From contig CALWUO010000004.1 of assembly GCA_944384745.1 (NCBI GenBank), positions 48,957-112,956 of the forward strand: a stretch of 64,000 nucleotides of DNA, written 5' to 3'. The DNA is from an uncultured Butyricicoccus sp. (lineage in GTDB: Bacteria; Bacillota; Clostridia; Oscillospirales; Butyricicoccaceae). Position numbers and translations under genes: made by a program. Numbering within the stretch: the stretch's first letter is position 1; the number at the start of each line of letters is the position of its first letter. Positions 16,503 through 25,203 of this stretch are shown here, piece by piece. The notes beneath the pieces are model-generated. The model was given only the letters and a program-made list of their open reading frames with translations, did no database searches and was not told where the DNA came from.

Positions 16503-16535
16503 AAAAAAAGGGAGGAAATAAATATTCCCCCCCTT
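16503..16535 (-). terminator. Terminator-like hairpin between EIID and the helical-repeat gene
   Basis: On the minus strand a G-rich arm (complement of 16525-16535) pairs with TTCCTCCCTT (complement of 16508-16517), then seven T (16503-16509). One extra G and one G-U pair. It would lower expression of the downstream EIIA-agaS part relative to EIIB-EIIC-EIID. Confidence 0.6.
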
Positions 16536-16566
16536 ACCAACTTTCCATTATATCAAATGTTAAGTT

Positions 16567-17568
16567 TTATTCTGGCATAGTAACCTCTAAACCTTGCTCA
16601 TTTAGGCTATCAACAACTTCTGTCAGAGCGTCCCAAGCCTGTTGACCAGTCTTTTCAGCTGGTTTTGGAGCTGGATATTCATACCAAGAAACCAGTGGAT
16701 TATAGCCACCAAGAATTGTATTACCATCTGCGTCCATAGCCTTAGAATCACCAGTCCAAATACCAAATGCACAACCACCGATACCAACAACAAGGATAAG
16801 CAGGATACATTTAACTGGAGTCCAACCCTTTTTAATTAGTGTATAGATACCAAGAGTGATAAGTAGTGGAATTAACTTTGGCAGAATACCGTCAAGCAAT
16901 CCTTGAATATTGATTGCAGGGTCACCCACATAAATTCTTAAAGTTGTGCTACCATAGTTAGCAATCAGACCACCTACAACAAATACACCAAGAATACTAG
17001 CTGCACGAGTGAACTCTTTAGCATTAGCAGTAAGCAAAGTAACAGCCTTTGTGCCCAAGCCATAAGACCAATGCATTAACCACCAACGGATTACAAATTG
17101 ACAAACGTTAAAAATAAGCAAGAACAGTATAGCACCGAAAATTTGACCGTCCATTGCCATATTAGCAGTAAGACCTGCGGTAATAGGTACAAGAGTTAAC
17201 CAGAACAATGCGTCACCAATACCACCTAATGGACCAGCTGCTGAGATACGAACAGAACGGATTGTCTGTGTATCAGCTTTGTTCTGCTCAAGAGAAAGAA
17301 CAATGCCCATAACAAATGTTACTAAGAATGGGTGAGTATTTAAGAAGTCAAGGTTATGAGCCATAGAAGCCTTGAGGTCTTCTTTGTTAGTGTGGATTTT
17401 TTTAAGACCTGGGAGCATAGCCCACAGCCAACCACAGGCTTGCATTCTTTCGTAGTTGAAAGAAGCCTGTAAGAAACAAGACATCCAAACCATTTTATTA
17501 AGAGTAGCTTTATCAAGCTGTTTGGCTGGTGTTAAATCTTGATATTTATCAGGAATATTATATGCCAT
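16567..17568 (-). CDS. agaE: PTS mannose/N-acetylgalactosamine-family EIID component
   Basis: Membrane component working with EIIC. I chose the ATG at 17568 (MAYNIPDKYQDL, 333 residues) because GGAGG lies eight bases before it; the ATG at 17586 is inside that ribosome binding site region. Family segments: FLQASFNYERMQACGWLWAMLPGLKKI, GPLGGIGDALFWLTLVPI and the C-terminal helices. The start overlaps the EIIC stop by 11 nt. Somewhat longer than the usual ~270-300 residues due to a C-terminal extension of about 60 residues after the last helix (GDSKAMDADGNTI onwards). Confidence 0.92.
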   Translation of the reverse strand: MAYNIPDKYQDLTPAKQLDKATLNKMVWMSCFLQASFNYERMQACGWLWAMLPGLKKIHTNKEDLKASMAHNLDFLNTHPFLVTFVMGIVLSLEQNKADTQTIRSVRISAAGPLGGIGDALFWLTLVPITAGLTANMAMDGQIFGAILFLLIFNVCQFVIRWWLMHWSYGLGTKAVTLLTANAKEFTRAASILGVFVVGGLIANYGSTTLRIYVGDPAINIQGLLDGILPKLIPLLITLGIYTLIKKGWTPVKCILLILVVGIGGCAFGIWTGDSKAMDADGNTILGGYNPLVSWYEYPAPKPAEKTGQQAWDALTEVVDSLNEQGLEVTMPE

Positions 17569-18391
17569 CACTGTCACCTCCACCATTATACATGCTCATG
17601 CCTGCATTTTCACGAATCTTTGTATGAATTGTGAAGTCATAGATAGCAATAGCAACACCTACGAATGCACACAGTAATAAAGTAGCACCTGCTGTTGTTG
17701 AGTTTGCACTACAAATCAAACTCATTGCGAAACCAGCGAGTAAGAAGCCCCACATCTCTTTAGACATCATAACTTTCATTAGGATAGCAAAGCCTACAAA
17801 TTTCATTGCACCGCCTGCGGCGTCAAGACCAGCCATAACCCAAGAATAACTATAAGAGAAGTCCTTTAGAGTATTACCTAATAAAGTACCACCGTAGAGA
17901 CCCGCAACAGCAAGCAGACCGAACAGAGTACCAAGGATACCCATTTCAATAAAGTTAATATTACGAATACCCTTATCATCAGCATTTTCTGCACACTTAT
18001 CAGCCTTAGTCATCATACCTGACATAATAGTAAAGGTAAGTGTAACAGCATACTGACCAAAAACTGCAAATGGAATTGCAAGACCCATTGCAACACCTAC
18101 ACCATCTGCTGTTGCTCCTGTGTCAAGCGATACAGCAAATATTGTCGCCATAATACCGCCTAAAATAGCATTTGGTGGCTGTGCACCGCCTATTGGCATA
18201 CTACCAATTTGGATAAGCTGATAAGCACCACCAACAACAGTACCAAGTTCAAAATTACCTAAGATTGCACCAATTATAGGACAGGTAACAATTGGCTGAT
18301 ATAGAGATTCCAAAAAGCTAAACTGGTCAATTCCCATGATAAAAGCAACCACAAAAACCAGAATTGCTTGGATAATAGTAATATCTTGCAT
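17558..18391 (-). CDS. agaW: PTS mannose/N-acetylgalactosamine-family EIIC component
   Basis: Integral membrane sugar channel. The 277 residues are highly hydrophobic with the family segments GIDQFSFLESLYQPIVTCPIIGAILGN near the N-terminus and QLIQIGSMPIGGAQPPNAILGG. Length is normal. It lies 58 nt after EIIB and overlaps EIID. The GalNAc assignment comes from nagA and agaS next door; mannose, sorbose or galactosamine import cannot be excluded. Confidence 0.92.
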   Translation of the reverse strand: MQDITIIQAILVFVVAFIMGIDQFSFLESLYQPIVTCPIIGAILGNFELGTVVGGAYQLIQIGSMPIGGAQPPNAILGGIMATIFAVSLDTGATADGVGVAMGLAIPFAVFGQYAVTLTFTIMSGMMTKADKCAENADDKGIRNINFIEMGILGTLFGLLAVAGLYGGTLLGNTLKDFSYSYSWVMAGLDAAGGAMKFVGFAILMKVMMSKEMWGFLLAGFAMSLICSANSTTAGATLLLCAFVGVAIAIYDFTIHTKIRENAGMSMYNGGGDSDGI

Positions 18392-18449
18392 TTTGTACTC
18401 CTTTCTCAGAGAGTCCCTTTTAGTTTCCCCTTATATTGAGGAACACTGT

Positions 18450-18926
18450 TTACTTAAATAGTTTGTCAATACTTTCAGCAGGAGTGTCAGGAACACGCTT
18501 GATTTCGAGTTCTACTCCAAGCTCCTGAAGGCGTTTGAATGTTGCTACGTCGTTATCATCAACTGCGACAGATGTAGCCACTTGACGCTTCCCTTCCGCC
18601 ATATGCATATTGCCAATATTTACTTTTTTTATTGGCACACCACCCTCAACCAGCTTTAAAACATCTTGTGGGTTTTCACAGATAATTGCGATATGCTGGT
18701 TTGGAGATGCCTTATGAATGATATTGATTGTTTTTTCAATGGTGAAGAAACGAGTTTGTGCATAAGCAGGAGCCGCCATGTTCATAAGACCTTGACGAAA
18801 CTGGTCAGCTGCAACAGCATCATTTGCAACTAGCAGTAAATTTGCACCTACAACCCCACACCACTGGGTTGCAACCTGACCGTGGATTAGTCGGTTGTCA
18901 ATTCGGGTTAATACAATGTCTGGCAT
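18450..18926 (-). CDS. agaV: PTS mannose/N-acetylgalactosamine-family EIIB component
   Basis: Cytoplasmic phosphotransfer subunit. The 158 residues match the family length; the phosphorylated histidine is His15 in RIDNRLIHGQVATQW. C-terminal segment EIKRVPDTPAESIDKL is typical. First gene of the minus-strand operon EIIB-EIIC-EIID-helical repeat-EIIA-agaS-(yajC). Ribosome binding site AAAGGGG upstream of ATG, promoter and cre-like element at 18988-19035. Confidence 0.93.
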   Translation of the reverse strand: MPDIVLTRIDNRLIHGQVATQWCGVVGANLLLVANDAVAADQFRQGLMNMAAPAYAQTRFFTIEKTINIIHKASPNQHIAIICENPQDVLKLVEGGVPIKKVNIGNMHMAEGKRQVATSVAVDDNDVATFKRLQELGVELEIKRVPDTPAESIDKLFK

Positions 18927-18987
18927 AAATTGGTTTTCCCCTTTCTCTTATAAATTTAACAAATTTGGACTATATGACTTGTTTGCA

Positions 18988-19002
18988 TTGGAAACGATAA
19001 CG
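18988..19002 (-). promoter_or_regulatory. cre-like site (CcpA) at the start of the PTS operon
   Basis: TTGGAAACGATAACG matches the Firmicute catabolite-responsive consensus WTGNAANCGNWNNCW at 14 of 15 positions (last W is G). It spans the predicted transcription start, a position from which CcpA represses. Read on the plus strand; the consensus is near-palindromic. Confidence 0.7.
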
Positions 19003-19006
19003 GATT

Positions 19007-19035
19007 GCTATATTTCTGGGAAGTATGCGAGCCAA
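19007..19035 (-). promoter_or_regulatory. Promoter of the GalNAc PTS operon
   Basis: Minus strand -35 TTGGCT (19030-19035), 17-bp spacer, -10 TATAGC (19007-19012); predicted start near 19000, leader about 75 nt to the EIIB ATG. Confidence 0.5.
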
Positions 19036-19058
19036 TGTCCTTTTTCATTACAAGCCCA

Positions 19059-19078
19059 TTGTAACAGATTGTTTACAA
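19059..19078. promoter_or_regulatory. TTGTAA/TTACAA inverted repeat upstream of the PTS promoter
   Basis: TTGTAA (19059-19064) and TTACAA (19073-19078) spaced by 8 nt, with a further TTACAA at 19048-19053. They lie just upstream of the -35, the place for an activator or repressor. Possibly bound by one of the AraC regulators; not shown. Confidence 0.35.
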
Positions 19079-19099
19079 ATTGCATTTGCACTTTTTATT

Positions 19100-19410
19100 A
19101 GTTCTTTTGCATTTTTGATTTATATAATTTCTACAAAAAATTGATATTTTAATCTAATATCCTGATGTTTTTTCACATAAAAACGCAAAATTTAAGGTAT
19201 TTTTAAAGTTTTTTCTAGGTGACTTTTTTACATTCCCAAAATTGTTTTTATAAACTTTTTAATGTTTTTTAAAGGTGTTCACAACATATATAGCTATAAG
19301 CTTTGAACATTTTTTAAATTTTTTTAAAGATTTTTTAAGTTCTTTTTAAGAGTTTTTGTATATTTTTGTATATAACATTTTAACTGTTTATATTTTTGAT
19401 TTTTATTTAG
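19100..19410. other. AT-rich non-coding stretch with helically phased T tracts
   Basis: No gene or structured RNA was recognised in this part of the 532-nt gap. T tracts of 5-7 bases are centred near 19312, 19322, 19333, 19345, 19355 and 19365, that is every 10-11 bases. An earlier group is less regular (19202, 19211, 19226, 19247, 19258, 19267). Phasing of this kind predicts intrinsic DNA curvature. Confidence 0.5.
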
Positions 19411-19414
19411 GCAC

Positions 19415-19448
19415 AAAAAAAGACACTAAAGCACAAAACTTTAATGTC
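19415..19448 (-). terminator. Intrinsic terminator of the amino-acid ABC operon
   Basis: Minus strand GACATTAAAG pairs with CTTTAGTGTC (19439-19448 and 19422-19431; one U-G pair), 7-nt loop, then seven T (19415-19421). Directly follows the ATPase gene. Confidence 0.8.
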
Positions 19449-19458
19449 AAAAAATTGT

Positions 19459-20181
19459 TTAAAGCACTTTGCTTAAAAATTCTTTTAATCTTGGGTGTTG
19501 TGGATTTGTAAAAAATTCCTCTGGTTCATTTTGCTCTGCAATTATGCCTTTATCCATAAACAAAACTCTAGTTGCAACTGAACGAGCAAAGCCCATTTCA
19601 TGAGTTACAACTACCATTGTCATTCCCTCATCTGCTAGTTCTTTCATAAGCTCTAAAACTTCGCCCACCATTTCAGGGTCAAGAGCAGAAGTTGGTTCAT
19701 CAAAAAGCATTACATCAGGGTTCATTGCTAACGCTCTAGCTATTGCTATTCGCTGTTGCTGACCGCCTGAAAGCTGTTTTGGATATGCATTTGCTTTATC
19801 AGGTAACCCTACACGTTCTAAAAGCTCCAAAGCTTTTTTTTCTGCCTCCTGCTCAGTCATAACTCCAAGTTTTACAGGTGCAAGTTTTATATTTTCCTTA
19901 ACAGATAAATGTGGAAATAGATTAAACTGCTGGAAAACCATACCCATTTTCTGACGCAATTTATTTATATTCTGTTTTGGGTCGGTTATGTCTGTGCCTT
20001 CAAATGTGATTGTGCCAGATGTAGGCTGTTCAAGCAGATTTAAACAGCGTAAAAATGTTGATTTACCAGAGCCAGAAGCACCAATGATAACAACTTTCTC
20101 ACCCTTGTGAATATGCTCATTTACGCCTTTAAGCACTTCATTTTTGCCAAAATACTTATGTAAATTTTTAACGTCTATCAC
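19459..20181 (-). CDS. glnQ: Polar amino-acid ABC transporter ATP-binding protein (GTG start)
   Basis: Energises import of a polar amino acid such as glutamine or cystine. The 240 residues show Walker [10 protein letters not shown], signature LSGGQQQR, Walker [15 protein letters not shown] and switch His in [10 protein letters not shown], all intact. Start codon is GTG at 20181, overlapping the permease stop by 14 nt, with a GGAGAC site nine bases upstream. Last gene of the binding protein-permease-ATPase operon. The symbol denotes the GlnQ/HisP subfamily; the substrate is not determined. Confidence 0.9.
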   Translation of the reverse strand: MIDVKNLHKYFGKNEVLKGVNEHIHKGEKVVIIGASGSGKSTFLRCLNLLEQPTSGTITFEGTDITDPKQNINKLRQKMGMVFQQFNLFPHLSVKENIKLAPVKLGVMTEQEAEKKALELLERVGLPDKANAYPKQLSGGQQQRIAIARALAMNPDVMLFDEPTSALDPEMVGEVLELMKELADEGMTMVVVTHEMGFARSVATRVLFMDKGIIAEQNEPEEFFTNPQHPRLKEFLSKVL

Positions 20182-20887
20182 TTTGTGCTAGTCTCCTTTC
20201 AATTTGCTTTTGTATTTGAGTCATAATAATTACAAGCACCAGATAAAATACAGCAGTAATCATAAGTGGTGCAATATTATAAACCATATTTTGAATATTG
20301 GTTGCCATTTTTAAAATATCTCTAACAGCAACATAACCTGCAACAGATGTTTCCTTTAAAAGGGTTATAAACTCGTTAAAAAGTGCAGGTAAAATATTAC
20401 GAATTGCCTGCGGAAGCACAATTAAACGCATTGTTTGACCAGAAGTTAAACCAAGAGAACGACCAGCCTCAGTCTGACCTTTATCAATAGACTGGATACC
20501 AGCTCTAATAATTTCAGCAACATATGCACCAGAGTTAATACCAAAACCGACAATAGCCGCTATTGTACCATCTGTCATAGTTACAAATATACCTGCATAA
20601 ATAATAAGTAATTGCACCATAACAGGAGTGCCACGGATTACAGTTAAGTAAATATTACAAATTATTTCTAATATTTTAAGAATAGCAGGACATTTGCCAC
20701 TATTAGAATGTTGTTGAGCTGATACTTTAATAATAGCTATAACAATACCTATAATAATACCTAAAATCACAGCACCAGCCGCAATCTGTAAGGTTTTTCC
20801 CAAACCCTGAAAGTAGAGTTTCCAGCGGTCACCCTCAATAAATGCACCACTAAAATCGCTTACCATTTTTGAAAACCATTCATTCAT
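20168..20887 (-). CDS. Polar amino-acid ABC transporter permease
   Basis: HisM/GlnP-type inner membrane subunit with about five helices and the ATPase-contact EAA loop [26 protein letters not shown] chose ATG 20887 (MNEWFSKMV, 240 residues with the stop excluded roughly 239) since AGGAG lies eight bases before it; a GTG at 20893 would put the start inside that spacing. One permease gene implies a homodimer. It is preceded by a terminator-like hairpin, so it is likely made at lower level than the binding protein. Confidence 0.9.
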   Translation of the reverse strand: MNEWFSKMVSDFSGAFIEGDRWKLYFQGLGKTLQIAAGAVILGIIIGIVIAIIKVSAQQHSNSGKCPAILKILEIICNIYLTVIRGTPVMVQLLIIYAGIFVTMTDGTIAAIVGFGINSGAYVAEIIRAGIQSIDKGQTEAGRSLGLTSGQTMRLIVLPQAIRNILPALFNEFITLLKETSVAGYVAVRDILKMATNIQNMVYNIAPLMITAVFYLVLVIIMTQIQKQIERRLAQSDRR

Positions 20888-20904
20888 TGCCACATCTCCT
20901 TTAT

Positions 20905-20942
20905 TTAAAAATAGCAGGAGCTTTTTTTATTCAGCCCCTGCT
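20905..20942 (-). terminator. Partial terminator between binding protein and permease
   Basis: Minus strand AGCAGGGGC pairs with GCTCCTGCT (20934-20942 with 20913-20921, one G-U pair), then ATTTTTAAA. This layout is common after binding-protein genes and allows excess binding protein over transporter. Confidence 0.65.
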
Positions 20943-20950
20943 GTAATATT

Positions 20951-21802
20951 TTATGCACCCATATGCTTTGTGATAAGCTCATCAACCTTATCACCCTTGT
21001 ATTCTGTAATAACTTCATTTATTACAGCACGTAAATCATCTTGACCTTTCTGCACAGCGAAAGCATATTGCTCATCAGTCAGTTTAGTATCAAGCATCTT
21101 TAGTTTGCCATCGTTTGCGGCAACAATAGCTTCTGCTGGTTTTTGGTCAATGATAATAGCATCAGCTTTACCATTTGCAAGGTGTAGACCTGCCTCAGTT
21201 GCAGACTTGTACTGGAGAACATTTGCATTTTCGATTGTAGAATCTGTGTTTTCCTTATCTCCACTTGCATACAAATCACCAGTTGTACCCTCTTGAACTG
21301 CAATATTCTTACCAGACAGTGCAGCATCAAGAGCCGCTTTATCACCTGAAAGGTCAGAGTCAGCACGAACTACAACCATCTGAGAAGAAGTAACATATTC
21401 ATCAGAGAAATCAACCTGCTTTAAACGCTCCTCTGTGATAGTCATACCAGCAGCAGCAAAATCACCCTTACCAGCTTTTAAAGAATTTGTAACAGAGTTA
21501 AAATCCATATCAACTATTTTAAGTTTAACACCCAGTTTATCAGCAACAGCTTGGGCAATATCAACATCAACGCCTTGAATAGAGCCATCATCAGCTTGGT
21601 ATTCAAATGGAGGGAAAGCCGCATTAGTAAGCATTACAATTTCGCCTTTTTCCTTAATAGCGTCAACGTTTGGGGTTTCAGATGTTACAGATGTACCACC
21701 TGCCGCAGAACCTGCGTTTTCATTTGTGTTTGTAGAGCCACAAGCTGCCATTGTGCCCATCATCATAAAAGCAGCAAGAGCTAGAGCAAACTTCTTTTTC
21801 AT
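20951..21802 (-). CDS. Polar amino-acid ABC transporter substrate-binding lipoprotein
   Basis: Extracytoplasmic binding protein anchored by a lipid at Cys21 (signal MKKKFALALAAFMMMGTMAAC with an MAAC lipobox). The mature 283-residue precursor is a family 3 solute-binding protein: FPPFEYQADDGSIQGVDVDIA, then GKGDFAAAGMTITEER and the C-terminal lobe. It is first in the operon, with promoter at 21873-21900. The ligand (cystine, glutamine, other) cannot be read from sequence with confidence. Confidence 0.92.
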   Translation of the reverse strand: MKKKFALALAAFMMMGTMAACGSTNTNENAGSAAGGTSVTSETPNVDAIKEKGEIVMLTNAAFPPFEYQADDGSIQGVDVDIAQAVADKLGVKLKIVDMDFNSVTNSLKAGKGDFAAAGMTITEERLKQVDFSDEYVTSSQMVVVRADSDLSGDKAALDAALSGKNIAVQEGTTGDLYASGDKENTDSTIENANVLQYKSATEAGLHLANGKADAIIIDQKPAEAIVAANDGKLKMLDTKLTDEQYAFAVQKGQDDLRAVINEVITEYKGDKVDELITKHMGA

Positions 21803-21828
21803 AATTTACTTTCCTCCTAAAAAAGTTT

Positions 21829-21847
21829 GGTAAATTCAGTATTTACC
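21829..21847 (-). promoter_or_regulatory. Leader hairpin before the binding-protein gene
   Basis: GGTAAAT (21829-21835) and ATTTACC (21841-21847) form an exact 7-bp stem with 5-nt loop. It sits about 12 nt before the GGAGG of the lipoprotein gene and may protect the mRNA 5' end or be an operator. Confidence 0.4.
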
Positions 21848-21872
21848 TTTTTCCGTTTTTCATACAGGTTCT

Positions 21873-21900
21873 ATTATACACGCTTTTGTATGAATAGCAA
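21873..21900 (-). promoter_or_regulatory. Promoter of the amino-acid ABC operon
   Basis: Minus strand -35 TTGCTA (21895-21900), 16-bp spacer, -10 TATAAT (21873-21878). Confidence 0.6.
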
Positions 21901-22050
21901 TGTCTGTTTATCCAAAAAAGTGCATATTTTTAATTATTTTTTAGTTTATAAACCATTAAAATATATATAATCGCTTTATATATGCATATTTATTCATATT
22001 TCATGCATAATAAAGCCGAATTAAAAAATTATTTTTATGTTTTTTATACA

Positions 22051-22083
22051 TAAAAAAGCACCAGAACAGTATTTTCTGGCACT
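22051..22083 (-). terminator. Intrinsic terminator of the pho regulon cluster
   Basis: Minus strand AGTGCCAGAA (22074-22083) pairs with TTCTGGTGCT (22057-22066) with two G-U pairs, 7-nt loop, then six T. It follows the histidine kinase gene. Confidence 0.8.
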
Positions 22084-22091
22084 TTAAAATA

Positions 22092-23801
22092 TTATTCAGT
22101 TGTTATATTAGCATTTTGAGGTAAACTCATAGTGAATACACTGCCCTTGCCCTCATAAGACTGAACCCCAACACTTCCGCCATGAAGTTCAGCAATATGT
22201 TTTACTATTGCAAGCCCTAAGCCAGTACCCTCAATAGTTTTACTATGACTTTTATCTGCACGGTAAAATCTTTCAAAAATATGTTGGCTATCATCTTTTG
22301 CAATACCTATACCATTGTCTTCAACTTCTAAATATACAGTGTCGCCATTTTTAGTAGCTCTTAACCACACATGACCGCCTTCACGATTATACTTTATGGC
22401 ATTTGAGCATAGGTTTTGCACAGCCTCTTCAAGCATACGAGGAACGCAAAACGCTTGTATATCCTCTGCTTGAACTGTAATTTCAACATGTTTTTTATTA
22501 GCATATTCAGTCATTTGACTGCTAACACTTTCCAACAATTTTTTAATATCAATTTTTTCAAATTTCACAGTCATAGGAGCTTTTTCATCAAGTTGAGATA
22601 ACTTAATAATATCATCTACTAACGCAAGAAGTTTTCCTGCCTCAGTATGAATTTTATCAGCAAAGCCAGCTATGTCTTTAGGTTGTGCCATACCATTGGA
22701 AATCATTTCTGCATAACCAGAAATAGAAGTCAAAGGCGTTTTAAGCTCATGTGATACATTGGCAGTAAATTCTCTTCGGCTTTTTTCTGCGGCATATTTT
22801 TCTGAAATATCAACTATCAACATCACACAGCCTCTAACTTTACCATCAACCTGCACTGGATTACAAAAAACCTGTAATTGTCTATCGTTTTGGTTTTCCA
22901 TACGATATTCGGTTTTTGTGCCTTTTATAGCCTCATTTGCTCTACGGTTTAACATCTGGTCTCTACTGAGTGCTATAAGGCTTTGACCTTCAAATTCTTG
23001 ATAGGCTGAACCAAGTAATTTTATAGCTGCTTGATTGACAGATAAAATTTTAAGTTCTTTATCAAGTACAACCATACCTTCTGACATATTAGAAGTTATT
23101 GCCTCAAGCTCAATTTTTTGATGACGCATTTTGTCCATCTGTTGTTTAAGTTGTTCATTTTGCGTGTGAATTTTATGAAGAAGTGGAGAGATTTCCTCAT
23201 GAATATCATTTTCAAGCGGATTATCAAGTTTTAAAGTGTTTATTGGTCTAACAAGTCTATTTGTCAAATAAGTTGCAAGCCAAATGCTTAAAATTATAAC
23301 CAATATAATTATAATTACAAGAGGAGGAATTGCCTTTTGCAAATCGTCAGTTACAATATCGGTTGTATTAGACACACGCAAAATTTGACCATTTGATAAA
23401 AGCTTTGCTACATAATAAGTTTGTTGACCTAAAGTTGCAGATGTTCGTGAGGACTCGCCTGTACCATTGTGAGTTGCCTCCTGAACTTCTTGACGCTCAA
23501 GATGATTTTCCATTTGAGATGGGTCATAATTTGAATCATAAACAACAGTTCCATCTGGTTGTATAAGTGTAACTCGTGAACGGTCACTTTTGCCCACGGC
23601 TTGCATATAGGCTTTTTGTTGTTCACTGTCTAAAGCATCTATATGTTCAAGTCCTGCTGCAACCAAAGACGCTTGACGCATGGTTTCAGTTTCCATTCTT
23701 GAAAGTGCAGTTTGATAACTTATAGTAAGCGTTGCCACAAAAGTAACTATACAAGTTATAATTGCCAACAAGCACATGCATAAATTTATGCGTTTTTTCA
23801 T
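22092..23801 (-). CDS. phoR: Phosphate-regulon sensor histidine kinase PhoR
   Basis: Membrane kinase of the phosphate two-component system. The 569 residues have membrane helices at about 10-32 and 155-177 enclosing an extracytoplasmic sensor domain, a HAMP-like linker, a PAS domain (~225-330), HisKA with FTANVSHELKTPLTS and a HATPase domain with NLCSNAIKYN, VEDNGIGIAKDD and GTGLGLAIVKHI. It lies 24 nt after the response regulator gene. The adjacent pstSCAB-phoU genes make the PhoR assignment firm. Confidence 0.93.
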   Translation of the reverse strand: MKKRINLCMCLLAIITCIVTFVATLTISYQTALSRMETETMRQASLVAAGLEHIDALDSEQQKAYMQAVGKSDRSRVTLIQPDGTVVYDSNYDPSQMENHLERQEVQEATHNGTGESSRTSATLGQQTYYVAKLLSNGQILRVSNTTDIVTDDLQKAIPPLVIIIILVIILSIWLATYLTNRLVRPINTLKLDNPLENDIHEEISPLLHKIHTQNEQLKQQMDKMRHQKIELEAITSNMSEGMVVLDKELKILSVNQAAIKLLGSAYQEFEGQSLIALSRDQMLNRRANEAIKGTKTEYRMENQNDRQLQVFCNPVQVDGKVRGCVMLIVDISEKYAAEKSRREFTANVSHELKTPLTSISGYAEMISNGMAQPKDIAGFADKIHTEAGKLLALVDDIIKLSQLDEKAPMTVKFEKIDIKKLLESVSSQMTEYANKKHVEITVQAEDIQAFCVPRMLEEAVQNLCSNAIKYNREGGHVWLRATKNGDTVYLEVEDNGIGIAKDDSQHIFERFYRADKSHSKTIEGTGLGLAIVKHIAELHGGSVGVQSYEGKGSVFTMSLPQNANITTE

Positions 23802-23825
23802 AGTTTCTCCTTTTTCTGCAAAGTG

Positions 23826-24506
23826 TTAATCATCACTATTGATTTTATAGCCGACTCCACGAACAGTACCAATCATACTACCTGCATCGCCTAATTTTTT
23901 TCTAAGTGTTTTAACATGCATATCTACGGTGCGGCTTTCACCTTCAAAGTCAAATCCCCAAACCGCAGCCATAATTTTTTCACGAGAAAGTACCAAACCT
24001 GCATTTTGCATAAAATATTGTAAAAGTTCAAACTCTTTAAATGTTAATACAACTTCTTCTCCATTAACCCTTACATTTCTTCTGCTTGCATCTAGTGCGA
24101 TTTTTCCAAGAGTTAAAATTTCAGGTGATTTTGTTTGTTCGGTTCTACGCAAAACTGCCTTTATACGTGCCATAAGCTCCATTACACCAAAAGGTTTTGT
24201 AACATAGTCATCAGCACCATGGTCAAGCCCACAAACTTTATCATATTCAGTATTTTTAGCAGTTAGCATAATAACTGGTAAAGTTGCAAAGCGTGCATTT
24301 TTACGAATTTTTCCAAGTATAGTCATACCGTCCTCACTTGGAAGCATTACATCAAGAAGTACAAGCGATGGAATTTGCTGTTCAAGTCTTGCATAAAAAG
24401 AGTTTGCATCTTGAAAACCCTCTGCTGCAAATCCACTTGCTTTTAGTGCATAAACCACGAGTTCACGAATATTTTCATCATCTTCCACACAAAAAATTAT
24501 CTGCAT
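23826..24506 (-). CDS. phoB: Phosphate-regulon response regulator (PhoB/PhoP)
   Basis: OmpR-family DNA-binding regulator, 226 residues. Receiver domain with Asp9-Asp10 (VEDDENI), phospho-acceptor Asp52 (LLDVMLPSEDG) and the conserved Lys in VTKPFG; winged-helix effector at ~125-226 with FKEFELLQYFMQNAGLVLSRE and TVDMHVKTLRKKLGD. Placed between phoU and phoR. It should bind the repeats upstream of pstS (28712-28761). Confidence 0.94.
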   Translation of the reverse strand: MQIIFCVEDDENIRELVVYALKASGFAAEGFQDANSFYARLEQQIPSLVLLDVMLPSEDGMTILGKIRKNARFATLPVIMLTAKNTEYDKVCGLDHGADDYVTKPFGVMELMARIKAVLRRTEQTKSPEILTLGKIALDASRRNVRVNGEEVVLTFKEFELLQYFMQNAGLVLSREKIMAAVWGFDFEGESRTVDMHVKTLRKKLGDAGSMIGTVRGVGYKINSDD

Positions 24507-24542
24507 TTAGTACTTTCGCCCTTTCTAAGATAACAGGAAATA

Positions 24543-25196
24543 TCATTCCTCATTTTTGAGTTTTCCTGTTAAAGAAAACTCCACCCATTCTGCGATATTT
24601 ACAGCATGGTCACCAATACGTTCAAAATATTTAGAAATCATCATTTCATCTATTGCATGTTCATCAATATTTTCATTTTCACGAATACTTTTCATAAGTT
24701 TTGTTCTTATATTGTTAAACTGTTCATCAACTACATCATCATAAGCTATAACTTCATGAACAAGCTCAATATCCTTACGAACAAAAGCATCAATAGCACC
24801 GCTTACCATTTTAATAGTAGCTTTTGCCATTTCCTTTAATTCATTAGCGGTTATTAAAACAGCATTTTGCTCACAAAGCATAACAGTGAGTTGAGCAATA
24901 TCAGCCGCTTGGTCACCTACACGTTCAATATCAGTAATCATTTTCATAGCAGCAGAAATCATACGTAAATCTGATGCAACAGGTTGTTGTTGCATAAGCA
25001 GTTTAAGACAAATATGCTCTATTTCACGTTCTTTTTCATCTATTGTGTTATCTGACTCAGCAACTTTAGTTGCAAGCGAAATATCACGATTTGCAAGTGC
25101 ACGAGCCGCTGAAGCTATTGCCGACTCTACCATTGCACCCATAGTTATAATTTGTTCATTTAGATTGTGTAATTGTGCTTCAAAACGGTTTCTCAT
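24543..25196 (-). CDS. phoU: Phosphate signalling protein PhoU
   Basis: Negative modulator linking the Pst transporter to PhoR. Starting at ATG 25196 (MRNRFEAQL, 217 residues, GGGTG site eight bases upstream) it has the two three-helix PhoU repeats, each with the metal-binding pattern seen in RVGDQAADIAQL and RIGDHAVNIAEW. A longer in-frame start at 25277 would overlap pstB by 74 nt and adds unrelated residues, so it is rejected. Confidence 0.93.
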   Translation of the reverse strand: MRNRFEAQLHNLNEQIITMGAMVESAIASAARALANRDISLATKVAESDNTIDEKEREIEHICLKLLMQQQPVASDLRMISAAMKMITDIERVGDQAADIAQLTVMLCEQNAVLITANELKEMAKATIKMVSGAIDAFVRKDIELVHEVIAYDDVVDEQFNNIRTKLMKSIRENENIDEHAIDEMMISKYFERIGDHAVNIAEWVEFSLTGKLKNEE

Positions 25197-25203
25197 AATT
25201 ATA

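Noticed and set aside
18895..19101. 68-residue plus-strand ORF in the PTS promoter region
   Set aside because: No ribosome binding site, covers the promoter, cre site and EIIB start; no coding signature.
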